Part shown: one piece after another, positions 51,295-59,312 of the stretch
Numbering within the stretch: the stretch's first letter is position 1
Layout of the letters: each line of letters opens with the position of its first letter
NCBI RefSeq assembly: GCF_023284025.1
Contig: NZ_JAKIKR010000004.1
Span: 84,640-148,639, forward strand
Length of the DNA: 64,000 nt
Reading direction: 5' to 3'
DNA from: Shewanella abyssi
GTDB lineage: Bacteria; Pseudomonadota; Gammaproteobacteria; Enterobacterales; Shewanellaceae
Notes under the pieces: model-generated
Database searches by the model: none
The model's input: only the letters and a program-made list of their open reading frames with translations
Told to the model about the DNA's origin: nothing
Position numbers and translations under genes: made by a program

Positions 51295-53535
51295 TTACAA
51301 AGTAAACCCATGGTGTTCCATGACTTTCGCTGGGCTATGACAAGTGGCACAAGCTTCTTTCGCGTCTTTTGCCATCGCCTTATCTTCACCAATATATGCA
51401 CCATTTAGTTCCATGTGCGACATCGCCGCATCTGAAAGGTACTTCTGGTGACAGCTTATACATGCAGCAGCATCAGGAGAGGCATACCAAGTTTTAACTG
51501 TCTCATCGGCAGCTGGACTTTGAGTGCTAGGAATTGTGTGGGCTTGACCGGCATTACGGCCTAACTCGAAACCATACTTAAGACCACCATAGCCCTCAGT
51601 TGCTGAGTGACAAGTTGTACAATCTGTCTTCAGGATAGTACCGCTACCACCGTGGCCATTATCATGTCCTTGAGCCTTGTGAGCCTTGTACATAAAGCTG
51701 GTTGATTTTAGCAAGGCAGCGCCATTGCTAGCATCTCCGTTACCTTTAAGGCTCTTATCATTAGTATGACAAGCAATACAGTTCACACCGTTTGAATCAT
51801 GGTAGAACTCTTGGCTGTGACAACCAAAACAGCTTGCAGTATCAACAATGGCACGGCGCTCACCAACAACGGCATCAGCATCACCAAGCACTGTGCGATA
51901 TGCTTCTACCTGCAAATAAGCTGGGTAAGCATTATCAGCATCACATGTTGTGCGGGTGCCAGTACCTTCTTCAAAACACACTTTTAGCACAGGTAAAATT
52001 TCTAATGAACGCTCAGCTATATCAGTGGGAAGCTCAAGAGTATACAAACCAGGAGCATAACTTCCATCCGCCTGTTTGATATTTTTGGTCTTCTCTGTCG
52101 TTACATGGAACACTCCATTAGCGTAAGTAGTAGAGCCATCTCCTTTCAAACTGAAGCGTCTAGTATCATATATAGACCCTTTTTTCTGAGTATAAGAATC
52201 AATGGATAATGCATACTCAGGATAGTCCTGTTCTACATCCCAGCTCACGACCATATAAGGGTTAGAGTAGCCTTGCTGATAAATCTCTTCATCGGTGACA
52301 ACAACGCCATCAGCATCGGTGATTTTTACATCAAATTCCAATAGATTTTGTGCATTAACGATTACGTTTGAAACTGTAACGTCGTAGTTTTCAGCGGCTT
52401 CATAAGGTTTCTTATGGTCCATATGAACTGCAGCACTGTGACAGTCGGTACAAACAAGTTGAGGGTTCTTATCTGACTGATGCTGTGCAGGCGAGTCAGT
52501 ATGACAACCAGTACATGCATTCGCGTTCGCATTTGAAAGCCATAGATCTTTGTCGGCTAGTGTTTCATCTTGAACATGACAAACGGCACAATCCATAAAC
52601 GGTTTAGTTGGGAAAGCCGGATAATCGAATGCATGGTCACCGCTGTAGCCAGCGATGGTATAAGGCATAGGAACAACATTGCCTTCAGCATCTTTACCTT
52701 CACGCTCAGGTCCCATATGGATAGCATGCACCATATGACCTAATTCAACTGAAACATCATTAGGATCAGAGACGATGCCGTTGTGACATGACTGACAGTT
52801 TTCTAGATCAAGTCTACGACCACCGTGAGCCCTAAGGCTATCTGGCTGGTGACAGGTGTAACATGTTTCAAGTGTTACTAACTCGCGAGTCTCTACACCT
52901 TCTGTGGCATTGGTCGCTGGGATCCAATCATAATGAGCATTTTCTGCTAGTTCATGACCCGAGGCATACTCAAACTGCATCTCGATAGCGATACGCTGAG
53001 TCAATGCTGGATCGAATACTACACCCGCCGCATCGACAGTCGTCGTTAGATTAGTGTCGAAAGTGTAAGTATAAGTACCATCTTTATGATCGACTAAACA
53101 CTCAGCACAGTTCTTTATCTGCTCGAATCCCTGCTCGAATGTGGTGCCATCATCATTAGTGGCGTCATTTAACAGAGAGATCCACTGTTTAAGATCTGAA
53201 CCTGTGTTAGTTTGCAGTTGAGCTAACGAGAAGCGGAAATCGTGATACTCATTTTCAGCACTGAGACTATGTAGTCCTACGCCCTGTTTATTTTCCAGTT
53301 CGAAATCAACGGTAATGATACCGTCTGCATAAGTTGCATTGCTGATTTCAGCCATTGCCTCTGCAGCCATATCGATATGCAGGCCTGAGGTACCGGGATC
53401 ACCAGGTCCACCCGGTCCTCCTGGTTGACCATCTTCACCATTTTTTCCATCTTCACCATCTGAGCAGCCTGAGATTAGAAATGCGGAGCTAATCAACAGA
53501 GCTAACGATGCTTTTTTTGTTGTCATCATCATCAT
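51295..53535 (-). CDS. OmcA/MtrC-family decaheme outer-membrane cytochrome
   Basis: A 746-residue lipoprotein with lipobox ISGCSD (Cys about 24), then a short collagen-like Gly-X-Y stretch (GEDGQPGGPGGPGDPG) and ten CxxCH sites in two groups of five: CYTCH, CQSCH, CAVCH, CTGCH, CTDCH, then after a beta domain CFGCH, CIACH, CTTCH, CISCH, CATCH. That 5+5 arrangement with split beta domains is the OmcA/MtrC fold, a cell-surface terminal reductase. No mtrA- or mtrB-like partner adjoins it. I start at the first of four ATGs ending at 53535, behind AAGGA. Transcription is divergent from the LysR pair. Confidence 0.92.
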   Translation of the reverse strand: MMMMTTKKASLALLISSAFLISGCSDGEDGKNGEDGQPGGPGGPGDPGTSGLHIDMAAEAMAEISNATYADGIITVDFELENKQGVGLHSLSAENEYHDFRFSLAQLQTNTGSDLKQWISLLNDATNDDGTTFEQGFEQIKNCAECLVDHKDGTYTYTFDTNLTTTVDAAGVVFDPALTQRIAIEMQFEYASGHELAENAHYDWIPATNATEGVETRELVTLETCYTCHQPDSLRAHGGRRLDLENCQSCHNGIVSDPNDVSVELGHMVHAIHMGPEREGKDAEGNVVPMPYTIAGYSGDHAFDYPAFPTKPFMDCAVCHVQDETLADKDLWLSNANANACTGCHTDSPAQHQSDKNPQLVCTDCHSAAVHMDHKKPYEAAENYDVTVSNVIVNAQNLLEFDVKITDADGVVVTDEEIYQQGYSNPYMVVSWDVEQDYPEYALSIDSYTQKKGSIYDTRRFSLKGDGSTTYANGVFHVTTEKTKNIKQADGSYAPGLYTLELPTDIAERSLEILPVLKVCFEEGTGTRTTCDADNAYPAYLQVEAYRTVLGDADAVVGERRAIVDTASCFGCHSQEFYHDSNGVNCIACHTNDKSLKGNGDASNGAALLKSTSFMYKAHKAQGHDNGHGGSGTILKTDCTTCHSATEGYGGLKYGFELGRNAGQAHTIPSTQSPAADETVKTWYASPDAAACISCHQKYLSDAAMSHMELNGAYIGEDKAMAKDAKEACATCHSPAKVMEHHGFTL

Positions 53536-53944
53536 ACGTTCCTTAAAAGTAACCACTTTTGGTTGATGAAATGTTAGATATTTCCCTTGATCGTAGATAT
53601 GAAGTTGATCACTGATGGAAGATGTTGTTTTTGGGTTTTATATGCTGGCTGAGGGGTCTCGTGATGGGTATTTACACTTCTAAATTTCGTATCTGTAGTG
53701 GGTGGTGATATTTTTTCTCTATTTGGTGGTGTAATCACCTGGTTTTCGCAATGTGAAAATGTGAAATTCACATATTGCAAATCTGCAAAGTGAAATTGAT
53801 AGCTTTTATCAATCAACATGCATAAGTCACAAAATTGAGGAATAACTAATGTAAAGAGAGGGAAAATTGAGCGCACGCATATCTAAGCGGTAAGTATTAC
53901 TTTAAATTAGTTAACAGTGGACTAAGCGAGTGTTCAGAGGATGA
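53536..53944. other. Divergent regulatory region, cytochrome/LysR pair
   Basis: 409 bp between the decaheme gene and the first LysR gene. A minus-strand open frame at 53574-53876 has no ribosome-binding site and an odd composition, so it is not called. The region holds a dyad at 53759-53773 and several related GTGAAA/TTCAC half-sites nearby. Confidence 0.5.
53759..53773. promoter_or_regulatory. Candidate LysR-type operator
   Basis: ATGTGA-N3-TCACAT is a near-perfect palindrome that also fits the LysR T-N11-A rule (T at 53760, A at 53772 as inner pair). It sits between the divergent cytochrome and regulator genes. The half-sites resemble CRP boxes, but the 3-bp spacing does not suit CRP. Confidence 0.45.
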
Positions 53945-54922
53945 ATGAATAAGTTAAATACCAATAGTTTATTTGATATTCAAGTTTTTGTTTTACTGTA
54001 CGAATCATTAAATGCCACCGCTGTAAGTCAGGTACTTGGCGTTCCCACCTCTAAAATCAGTCGCAGCTTAAAATCTATTCGGCATTCATTGGATGCTCCG
54101 CTATTTATCAGAAAACAGCAGGGGTTTGAAAGAAGCAGCTTTGCCGATGATATCTATCCTAAAATGAAGAAAATAGTTCAGCTGGCTAAAAAATGCGAAC
54201 AGATAGACCTTAATCAAGCAATAGTGCGAAAACGAGAGTTGATCATTGCCTGTCCTCCGACCTTGTCACTGAACCTTTTACGTCACTTACAAAAAAGATC
54301 CTCCAAAGAAAACGAAAACTATGTATTCCATATAAAACCTTGTAACAGCAATGTGGGGGAGTTATTAAAGCAGCAACGCGTCGATATTGCTGTCACGTAC
54401 AGTGCTTATAATACTGAGCAATTGTTTTCAACGCTAATCGTTAAGTCTGATGCTTATGTCATGGTTGCCAGGCAGGGTCACCCACTTCTTACTGCAACTG
54501 AGCCATTGAGTCTCATTGATATATTGGATTATCCCTATATTAGCTTTGCAGGAAATGAACTGGATGATGTTACCGATCCCCTTGAATGTTATGCCCTTGA
54601 TACCAACAGTGGTTTAAACGTGGTTGCAAAAGTGTGCTTACTTGCGGATTTAATGCTGCAGCTGGAGCACAGTAATGCAATAGCACTGTTATGTTACCAA
54701 GATGCGATTGAGTTTTTATGTCAGCGCGGTGAAATAGCAGCGTTAGCGCTGGACGATGTTCTCTGTGATCTCATTAATCAACGAAGTGGTCAGTATCATC
54801 ACTATATCACCCAAACAAGAAAAAGCGGGTCAATACCAAACTGGTTAAATGATGAAATACAGGGGTACATCAACAGTAATATGACCTTACCCGTTGGAGG
54901 TGGAAATGAAAAAACTGAGTAA
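53945..54922 (+). CDS. LysR-family regulator, first of an overlapping pair
   Basis: A 325-residue LTTR with N-terminal winged HTH (about 8-66: FDIQVFVLLYESLNATAVSQ, SKISRSLKSIRHSLDAPLF) and a substrate-binding domain. The HTH core is less standard than in most LTTRs, with SKISRSLKSI in place of the usual 'SaVSraIkrLE'. It overlaps the next regulator by 17 nt and is divergent from the decaheme gene, which is its likeliest target. The effector is unknown. Confidence 0.82.
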   Translation: MNKLNTNSLFDIQVFVLLYESLNATAVSQVLGVPTSKISRSLKSIRHSLDAPLFIRKQQGFERSSFADDIYPKMKKIVQLAKKCEQIDLNQAIVRKRELIIACPPTLSLNLLRHLQKRSSKENENYVFHIKPCNSNVGELLKQQRVDIAVTYSAYNTEQLFSTLIVKSDAYVMVARQGHPLLTATEPLSLIDILDYPYISFAGNELDDVTDPLECYALDTNSGLNVVAKVCLLADLMLQLEHSNAIALLCYQDAIEFLCQRGEIAALALDDVLCDLINQRSGQYHHYITQTRKSGSIPNWLNDEIQGYINSNMTLPVGGGNEKTE

Positions 54923-55856
54923 TATTAGCATTAGTACCATAGAGATATTTTGTCAGCTGTACCTCAAGGGCAGTACCAAGGCTGTATCGAGTGACTTATC
55001 ATTATCACAACCCAAAGTCAGCCGAGGGTTAAATTCACTGCGGGAGGTCTTTGATGATCCTCTTTTTGTACGGATCAATAATCAGCTCGTTGCAACTGAG
55101 CTGGCCCACAGTTTACACGTTTTGTTAGCGGAGATTTTACTCTGTAGTCGCGCTATCGAAAGTGATGCTATCAAGAGTGTATCGCCTGTAGAGCCAGCAA
55201 TCATTATCGGCACCGTTCCCCAATTAGAAATAGGGCTGGCACAGAAAATTATTAAACGAGCCGCTGATAATAACCAAAATCCAAATATCGCGGTATCAAC
55301 CACAGCTTGGTCAGAGCTGAGTGAACAGCAACTTATTGATGGGGAGATCGACGCGGCGATCTGCTTTAGGCCTTCGACTAGAAAAGAACTGCTATCTAAA
55401 TCGATTATCCAACATCGAGGCGGCTATTTAGTTGCCCAATCACAGCATCCCGTTTGGGATAATCCGACGATAGACAATATGACAGACTTCCCTATTGTTA
55501 AGCTCGTCACTATGCCATTTCCTGCCAACAGGTCTCCATTAGGGATTTATGCTAAAGCACAAGGTAAACCTATGCAGGTATATGCTACCGCGCCCGATCT
55601 CGGTAGCGCCGCGAGTAGCTTACTAAACTCTCATGCGGTGATGGTTGTCGGGGTGAAATGTGCTGTTGATTTTCTCGCTAGCATTAATGGCTTACACGCC
55701 CAAAAAATAGATTATTCACAGGATAAATGCTTGCTGAAAGGCTTTAGTGATCCCACTGTTTATCTGTGGCTTAGGCGCGATGCTGATGGAAAAATTGTCT
55801 CGCCCTTGTGGCTACAGCAGGCACTAGAAACCTATATCATCACATCTCATAAATAG
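54906..55856 (+). CDS. LysR-family regulator, second of an overlapping pair
   Basis: A 316-residue LTTR (IFCQLYLKGSTKAVSSDLSL, then QPKVSRGLNSLREVFDDPLF, with a C-terminal binding domain). GGAGG lies just upstream of the ATG at 54906, inside the end of the first LysR gene, so the pair is translated together. The two HTHs are recognisably related, which suggests an old duplication and possibly a heteromeric regulator. Confidence 0.82.
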   Translation: MKKLSNISISTIEIFCQLYLKGSTKAVSSDLSLSQPKVSRGLNSLREVFDDPLFVRINNQLVATELAHSLHVLLAEILLCSRAIESDAIKSVSPVEPAIIIGTVPQLEIGLAQKIIKRAADNNQNPNIAVSTTAWSELSEQQLIDGEIDAAICFRPSTRKELLSKSIIQHRGGYLVAQSQHPVWDNPTIDNMTDFPIVKLVTMPFPANRSPLGIYAKAQGKPMQVYATAPDLGSAASSLLNSHAVMVVGVKCAVDFLASINGLHAQKIDYSQDKCLLKGFSDPTVYLWLRRDADGKIVSPLWLQQALETYIITSHK

Positions 55857-55970
55857 CGGCTTAGCTGACGTAGTGCTCGGCCTTAAAGACTTTTCTCCTG
55901 TCGTTTTGTTAGCCAGCAGTGTAAAATGCGCGCCCGGATCGTTTCTTGTTTTCGTTTTACTGGTAATTAT

Positions 55971-56954
55971 ATGCAAACCCAACTTAATCGTACTTTCTCT
56001 ATCGCACCCATGCTGGATTGGACAGATCGTCATTATCGCTATTTTGCGCGATTAATGTCCTCTGAAGTGCTGCTATATACAGAAATGGTAACAACGGGAG
56101 CAATAATTCATGGACGAGGTGATTACCTTGCTTATAACGAAGAGGAGCACCCGCTGGCATTACAGCTAGGCGGGTCTAATGCCACAGATCTTGCCACCTG
56201 TGCCAAGCTAGCTTTCGAGCGTGGCTATGATGAAATCAACCTCAATGTGGGTTGCCCATCAGATCGCGTTCAAAGCGGTCGTTTTGGGGCGTGCCTAATG
56301 GCAGAGCCTGCATTGGTCGCTGAGTGTGTCGATGCTATGAAGCAGGTTGCCGATATTCCGGTGACCGTGAAGACACGTATTGGCATTGACGAGCAAGATA
56401 GCTATGAGTTTTTAGCGCAATTTATCGATACCGTAAAAGCAGTGGGTTGTGATGACTTTATTATTCATGCCCGCAAAGCGTGGTTGCAAGGGTTAAGCCC
56501 TAAAGAAAACCGAGAGATCCCAGAGTTAAATTATGAGCGTGTTTATCAGCTCAAACGTGATTATGCCGATTTAAGTATCAGTCTTAATGGCGGGGTTAAA
56601 ACACTGGCTGAATGTAAAACCCACCTTAAGCAACTCGATGGTGTGATGGTTGGGCGTGAAGCTTATCAAAACCCTTATATGCTGGCTGAAGTCGACCAAC
56701 AGTTATGCGGTATTGATACACCAGTATTGAGCAGAGATGCTGTTTTAGAGAAACTACTTCCTTATATAGAGAAACATTTGCAAGCGGGTGGACGCCTCAA
56801 TCACATCACTCGCCATATCATTGGATTGTTTCAAGGTGAAGTCGGCTCAAGAGTATGGCGCCGCTATTTAAGCGAAAATGCGCATAAATCGGGCGCTGGA
56901 ATCGAAGTTATAACCCAGGCTAGGCAAGAGATGAAAGCGGTTGTTAGCCTTTAA
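55971..56954 (+). CDS. dusA: tRNA-dihydrouridine(20/20a) synthase DusA
   Basis: A 327-residue flavoenzyme that reduces uridine 20/20a in the tRNA D-loop. The N terminus [20 protein letters not shown], catalytic-Cys region [20 protein letters not shown] and FMN-binding [10 protein letters not shown] are intact. The ATG at 55971 is preferred; 15 upstream codons are open but not part of the family. In E. coli dusA is next to pspG, and here too a phage-shock-like operon follows. Confidence 0.95.
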   Translation: MQTQLNRTFSIAPMLDWTDRHYRYFARLMSSEVLLYTEMVTTGAIIHGRGDYLAYNEEEHPLALQLGGSNATDLATCAKLAFERGYDEINLNVGCPSDRVQSGRFGACLMAEPALVAECVDAMKQVADIPVTVKTRIGIDEQDSYEFLAQFIDTVKAVGCDDFIIHARKAWLQGLSPKENREIPELNYERVYQLKRDYADLSISLNGGVKTLAECKTHLKQLDGVMVGREAYQNPYMLAEVDQQLCGIDTPVLSRDAVLEKLLPYIEKHLQAGGRLNHITRHIIGLFQGEVGSRVWRRYLSENAHKSGAGIEVITQARQEMKAVVSL

Positions 56955-57116
56955 TTTGCCTTTATTCCCCTCTCAAAAATTGCTTGTAGTGAAATTCACC
57001 AGTGCATGGTGAGTTTCGCTAACGTTAGTTACTCCTCGTAATACTCCACATCGTAAAAATTCTAGAGTAAGTTGCCAACTGTATATTTATCAATGCTTTA
57101 ACTGTATACGCCAAAG

Positions 57117-57133
57117 TTGGCACGCCACTTGTA
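57117..57133 (+). promoter_or_regulatory. Sigma-54 (-24/-12) promoter candidate
   Basis: TTGGCACG-N4-TTGTA: the -24 element is a perfect match to TTGGCACG and the -12 element (TTGTA for TTGCW) has one change, with correct GG-to-TG spacing. The predicted start near 57145 is about 32 nt before the first gene. The sequence resembles the E. coli pspA promoter as I remember it. An upstream PspF site was not identified. Confidence 0.7.
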
Positions 57134-57176
57134 TTAGTCTCTATGCAATTAGGCGAAACTCGAAAAGGAATCCATC

Positions 57177-57485
57177 ATGTTTAATTCTATTGTAATGAAA
57201 ACGGTAAAGACCTCTGTATTAACTGCTGTGTTGTTAGCTGCTAGTGTTTCTGTACAAGCGGAAACGTCGTTGGTCACTGAAGTGGCAAATAGTTTGGAGC
57301 GAAACATTAGCGCACAAATGCAAGACATGGTCAGTAAAGCACAAACAGAATTGAGTCTTTCTATTCAATCACAAATGTCAGAAATGATGTTCGAATTAAG
57401 CAGTGATGAAGATTTGAAAGCTGCCAAACTAACCGCTGAAAAGGTTGAAAACCCATTAGTAACAAGCGCACTAATTGAGGATTAA
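57177..57485 (+). CDS. Secreted helical protein of a psp-like operon
   Basis: A 102-residue protein with a signal peptide (cleaved near VQAETS) and an amphipathic helical mature part (about 30-85) rich in Met, Gln and Ser, likely a coiled coil. I know no family for it. AAAGGAA precedes the ATG at 57177; an ATG six codons later is possible. It is the first gene after the sigma-54 promoter and is followed within 2 nt by a tiny membrane-peptide frame and then the PspC-like gene. Confidence 0.6.
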   Translation: MFNSIVMKTVKTSVLTAVLLAASVSVQAETSLVTEVANSLERNISAQMQDMVSKAQTELSLSIQSQMSEMMFELSSDEDLKAAKLTAEKVENPLVTSALIED

Positions 57486-57487
57486 TT

Positions 57488-57595
57488 ATGTGGTTTATTG
57501 CTCAGCTTGTTGGTTTGTTATTGCTGCCGGTGGTTAGTTTAGCGATGTTTGCTTGTATTGTTTGCTCGCTACAGTGGCATAAATTGAAAGATTAA
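57488..57595 (+). CDS. 35-residue membrane peptide
   Basis: A short frame encoding MWFIAQLVGLLLLPVVSLAM and a tail ending QWHKLKD: one or two hydrophobic segments and a basic C terminus. GAGG lies 8 nt upstream inside the end of the preceding gene, and the gap is 2 nt. Size and position recall the small Psp membrane proteins (PspB/PspD/PspG class) without clear homology. A 14-bp tandem repeat follows it. Confidence 0.55.
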   Translation: MWFIAQLVGLLLLPVVSLAMFACIVCSLQWHKLKD

Positions 57596-57600
57596 ATTTA

Positions 57601-57628
57601 AAATATTAAGTTTAAAATATTAAGTTTA
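57601..57628 (+). repeat. 14-bp A/T tandem repeat
   Basis: Two exact copies of a 14-bp unit (AAATATTAAGTTTA), flanked by decayed copies on both sides (57590-57600 and 57629-57643), in the leader of the PspC-like gene. Confidence 0.7.
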
Positions 57629-57660
57629 AAAGATTAAATTTTAAGTAAAGGGAGTTTGAA

Positions 57661-57861
57661 ATGGCTGATTTTATTAATAGATTAAAAGATCCTTCGTCAT
57701 TAGTTTGTGGTGTTGCTGCGGCAATGGCAGATAAGTTTGACTGGTCATGCTTATGGACTCGTGTGGTGTGTGCACTGGCTGTTTTTTGTAATCCGGCAAT
57801 GGGATTAGTGATCTACTTTGTGCTCGCTTTGGTGTTACCTAAATGGGAAAAACCATGCTAA
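57661..57861 (+). CDS. PspC-domain protein
   Basis: A 66-residue inner-membrane protein with the PspC domain pattern: DPSSLVCGVAAAMADKFDWS, then WTRVVCALAVFCNPAMGLVI and YFVLALVLP. E. coli PspC (119 aa) senses envelope stress and relieves PspA inhibition of PspF; this one lacks the C-terminal half. GGGAG is well placed upstream. It is the third gene behind the sigma-54 promoter. Confidence 0.8.
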   Translation: MADFINRLKDPSSLVCGVAAAMADKFDWSCLWTRVVCALAVFCNPAMGLVIYFVLALVLPKWEKPC

Positions 57862-57986
57862 TGCAGATGTTTAAATACCAAGACGCCGATAGTAGGATCA
57901 GTAAACAGATAAACAGTGCGAAGACTGGCAATACTGATTGCTCAGTTAATGAGTTAGTGTGTAATTTAACAAGGTATGCTTGCTAA
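57861..57986 (+). CDS. Possible 41-residue peptide coupled to the PspC-like gene
   Basis: The ATG shares a base with the PspC-like TAA (TAATG), which allows coupled translation. The peptide MQMFKYQDADSRISKQINSA continues to a Cys-containing end. There is no membrane segment, no known family and no independent ribosome-binding site. It may be chance. A hairpin (GTATGCTTGCT at 57974-57984 with AGCAAGCATAC at 58003-58013) overlaps its end and could terminate the operon. Confidence 0.3.
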   Translation: MQMFKYQDADSRISKQINSAKTGNTDCSVNELVCNLTRYAC

Positions 57987-58016
57987 GATTGATACCACTA
58001 TAAGCAAGCATACTTT
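57974..58016 (+). terminator. Hairpin at the end of the psp-like operon
   Basis: A perfect 11-bp stem with an 18-nt loop followed by TTT only. It lies between the converging psp-like and crotonase genes. Confidence 0.45.
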
Positions 58017-58047
58017 CTGAAGATTTATCGCCTTTTTAGGCAACGAA

Positions 58048-58785
58048 CTACTTTTTTAGAAATGCAGCGAAACGAGATTTTGCTTCATCACTTGTAAGCC
58101 TAGTCGCAAATTCTGCCAGTTCTTTCTTCATCTGAGTTCTTACCTCCTCCCTGTTATAACGCATTAACTGTTTAGTCGCCTGCAAAGAGATAGGCGGTTG
58201 CTGTGCCAAAAGCTTCGCTTTATGCAACGCAAACTCAAAAATGTCATCAGAGTCAATAACGTCATTGATGAGCCCGTATGAATGTGCAGCTGCCGCGTTA
58301 AAGCTTTCGCCCAGCATCAGTAGTTCCGCAGCTTTCACGTGACCAACAACTTGTGGTAATAGCAGGCTTGCGCCAGCTTCTGGCACTAATGCCAGTTTGA
58401 CGAAGGGCAGTTGGAATTTAGCCGTGGTGTCGGCATAGACTAAATCGCAATGCAGTAACAAGGTTGTCCCAATGCCAACAGCTGCGCCGGTAACGGCAGC
58501 GACAACAGGTTTCTTTAAATCGAGTAGGCAAAATAGGAACCTAAAAGCAGGATGTTCTACACCTAAGTTACTATTTTTTAAAAAGTCAGCAACATCATTA
58601 CCTGAAGTAAAGCATTCAGCTTGCCCACGGAACATAAAGGCTCGAATTTCATTGTCTGATTCGCCTTGGATAAGGTATTCTGTTAGCTGTGTATACATTT
58701 GTAGGTTGAGCGCGTTGCGCTTGTCTGGACGGTTAAACGTAATAATGCGTACCCCGTTATCGTCCTTAACTTGAATCGTACTCAT
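58048..58785 (-). CDS. Enoyl-CoA hydratase/isomerase family protein
   Basis: A 245-residue crotonase-fold protein. The oxyanion-hole segments FTSGNDVADF and AAVTGAAVGIGTTLLLHCDL are present. The first catalytic Glu of true hydratases (CE in GGGCELA) is replaced here (GIGTTLL), while LALVPEAGASLLLP carries the single Glu expected in enoyl-CoA delta-isomerases. An isomerase role is thus more likely, although the annotation usually given is hydratase. It diverges from the copper-chaperone gene. Confidence 0.85.
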   Translation of the reverse strand: MSTIQVKDDNGVRIITFNRPDKRNALNLQMYTQLTEYLIQGESDNEIRAFMFRGQAECFTSGNDVADFLKNSNLGVEHPAFRFLFCLLDLKKPVVAAVTGAAVGIGTTLLLHCDLVYADTTAKFQLPFVKLALVPEAGASLLLPQVVGHVKAAELLMLGESFNAAAAHSYGLINDVIDSDDIFEFALHKAKLLAQQPPISLQATKQLMRYNREEVRTQMKKELAEFATRLTSDEAKSRFAAFLKK

Positions 58786-58820
58786 TCGTTATGTCCTCAT
58801 GTTGCGAATTGGGTTTTAAA

Positions 58821-59300
58821 ATGGAGTTTAAGACATTGAAGCAAATATTCAAACAACTGTTTAACCTCACTCTGCTGAGCTGTATTTCATTTACCGCTTT
58901 TGCGCAAGTAATACTGGTTGACGGTTATGTGCGTGCAATGCCGCCAAGCGTACCCAATACTGCTGCTTATATCACCTTAGAAAATCATGGCCCCGCCACA
59001 CGACTTATTGCAGTTGAAGCCCCTTTTGCAAAAGAAGCACAGTTGCACACACTTATTGATGAAGATGGCATGATAAAAATGCGCCAAGTTGACGGCTTTG
59101 ACATAGACTCTCATGGCAGCCTAGTACTGTCGGAAGCTGGTAATCACATCATGTTTCTGGGGCTGACTGCACCTTTAGCTGAAGAGAGTAAAGTGGATTT
59201 AACCCTAACGTTCTCAGATGGTAAGCAGCAAGTGATTTCGCTGCCGGTTAAAAAGCAGGCAAACTCAGCAGAGTCTGAACACCATCATCACCATCATTAA
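58821..59300 (+). CDS. Periplasmic copper chaperone PCuAC
   Basis: A 159-residue exported protein of the PCuAC family that carries Cu(I) to the CuA site of cytochrome oxidase or to cytochrome assembly. The full metal motif H-X10-M-X21-H-X-M is present (LHTLIDEDGMIKM, then NHIM). The C terminus has a natural run of six His residues, a further metal-binding tail. I prefer the ATG at 58821, which puts the signal peptide first; ten upstream codons are open. It is 13 nt before the DUF2333 gene. Confidence 0.88.
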   Translation: MEFKTLKQIFKQLFNLTLLSCISFTAFAQVILVDGYVRAMPPSVPNTAAYITLENHGPATRLIAVEAPFAKEAQLHTLIDEDGMIKMRQVDGFDIDSHGSLVLSEAGNHIMFLGLTAPLAEESKVDLTLTFSDGKQQVISLPVKKQANSAESEHHHHHH

Positions 59301-59312
59301 GGAATAAAGCTA

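Noticed and set aside
53574..53876. Minus-strand 100-codon open frame between the decaheme cytochrome and the LysR gene
   Set aside because: It has no ribosome-binding site, lies across the divergent promoter region and has a His/Pro/Thr-rich non-protein-like composition.
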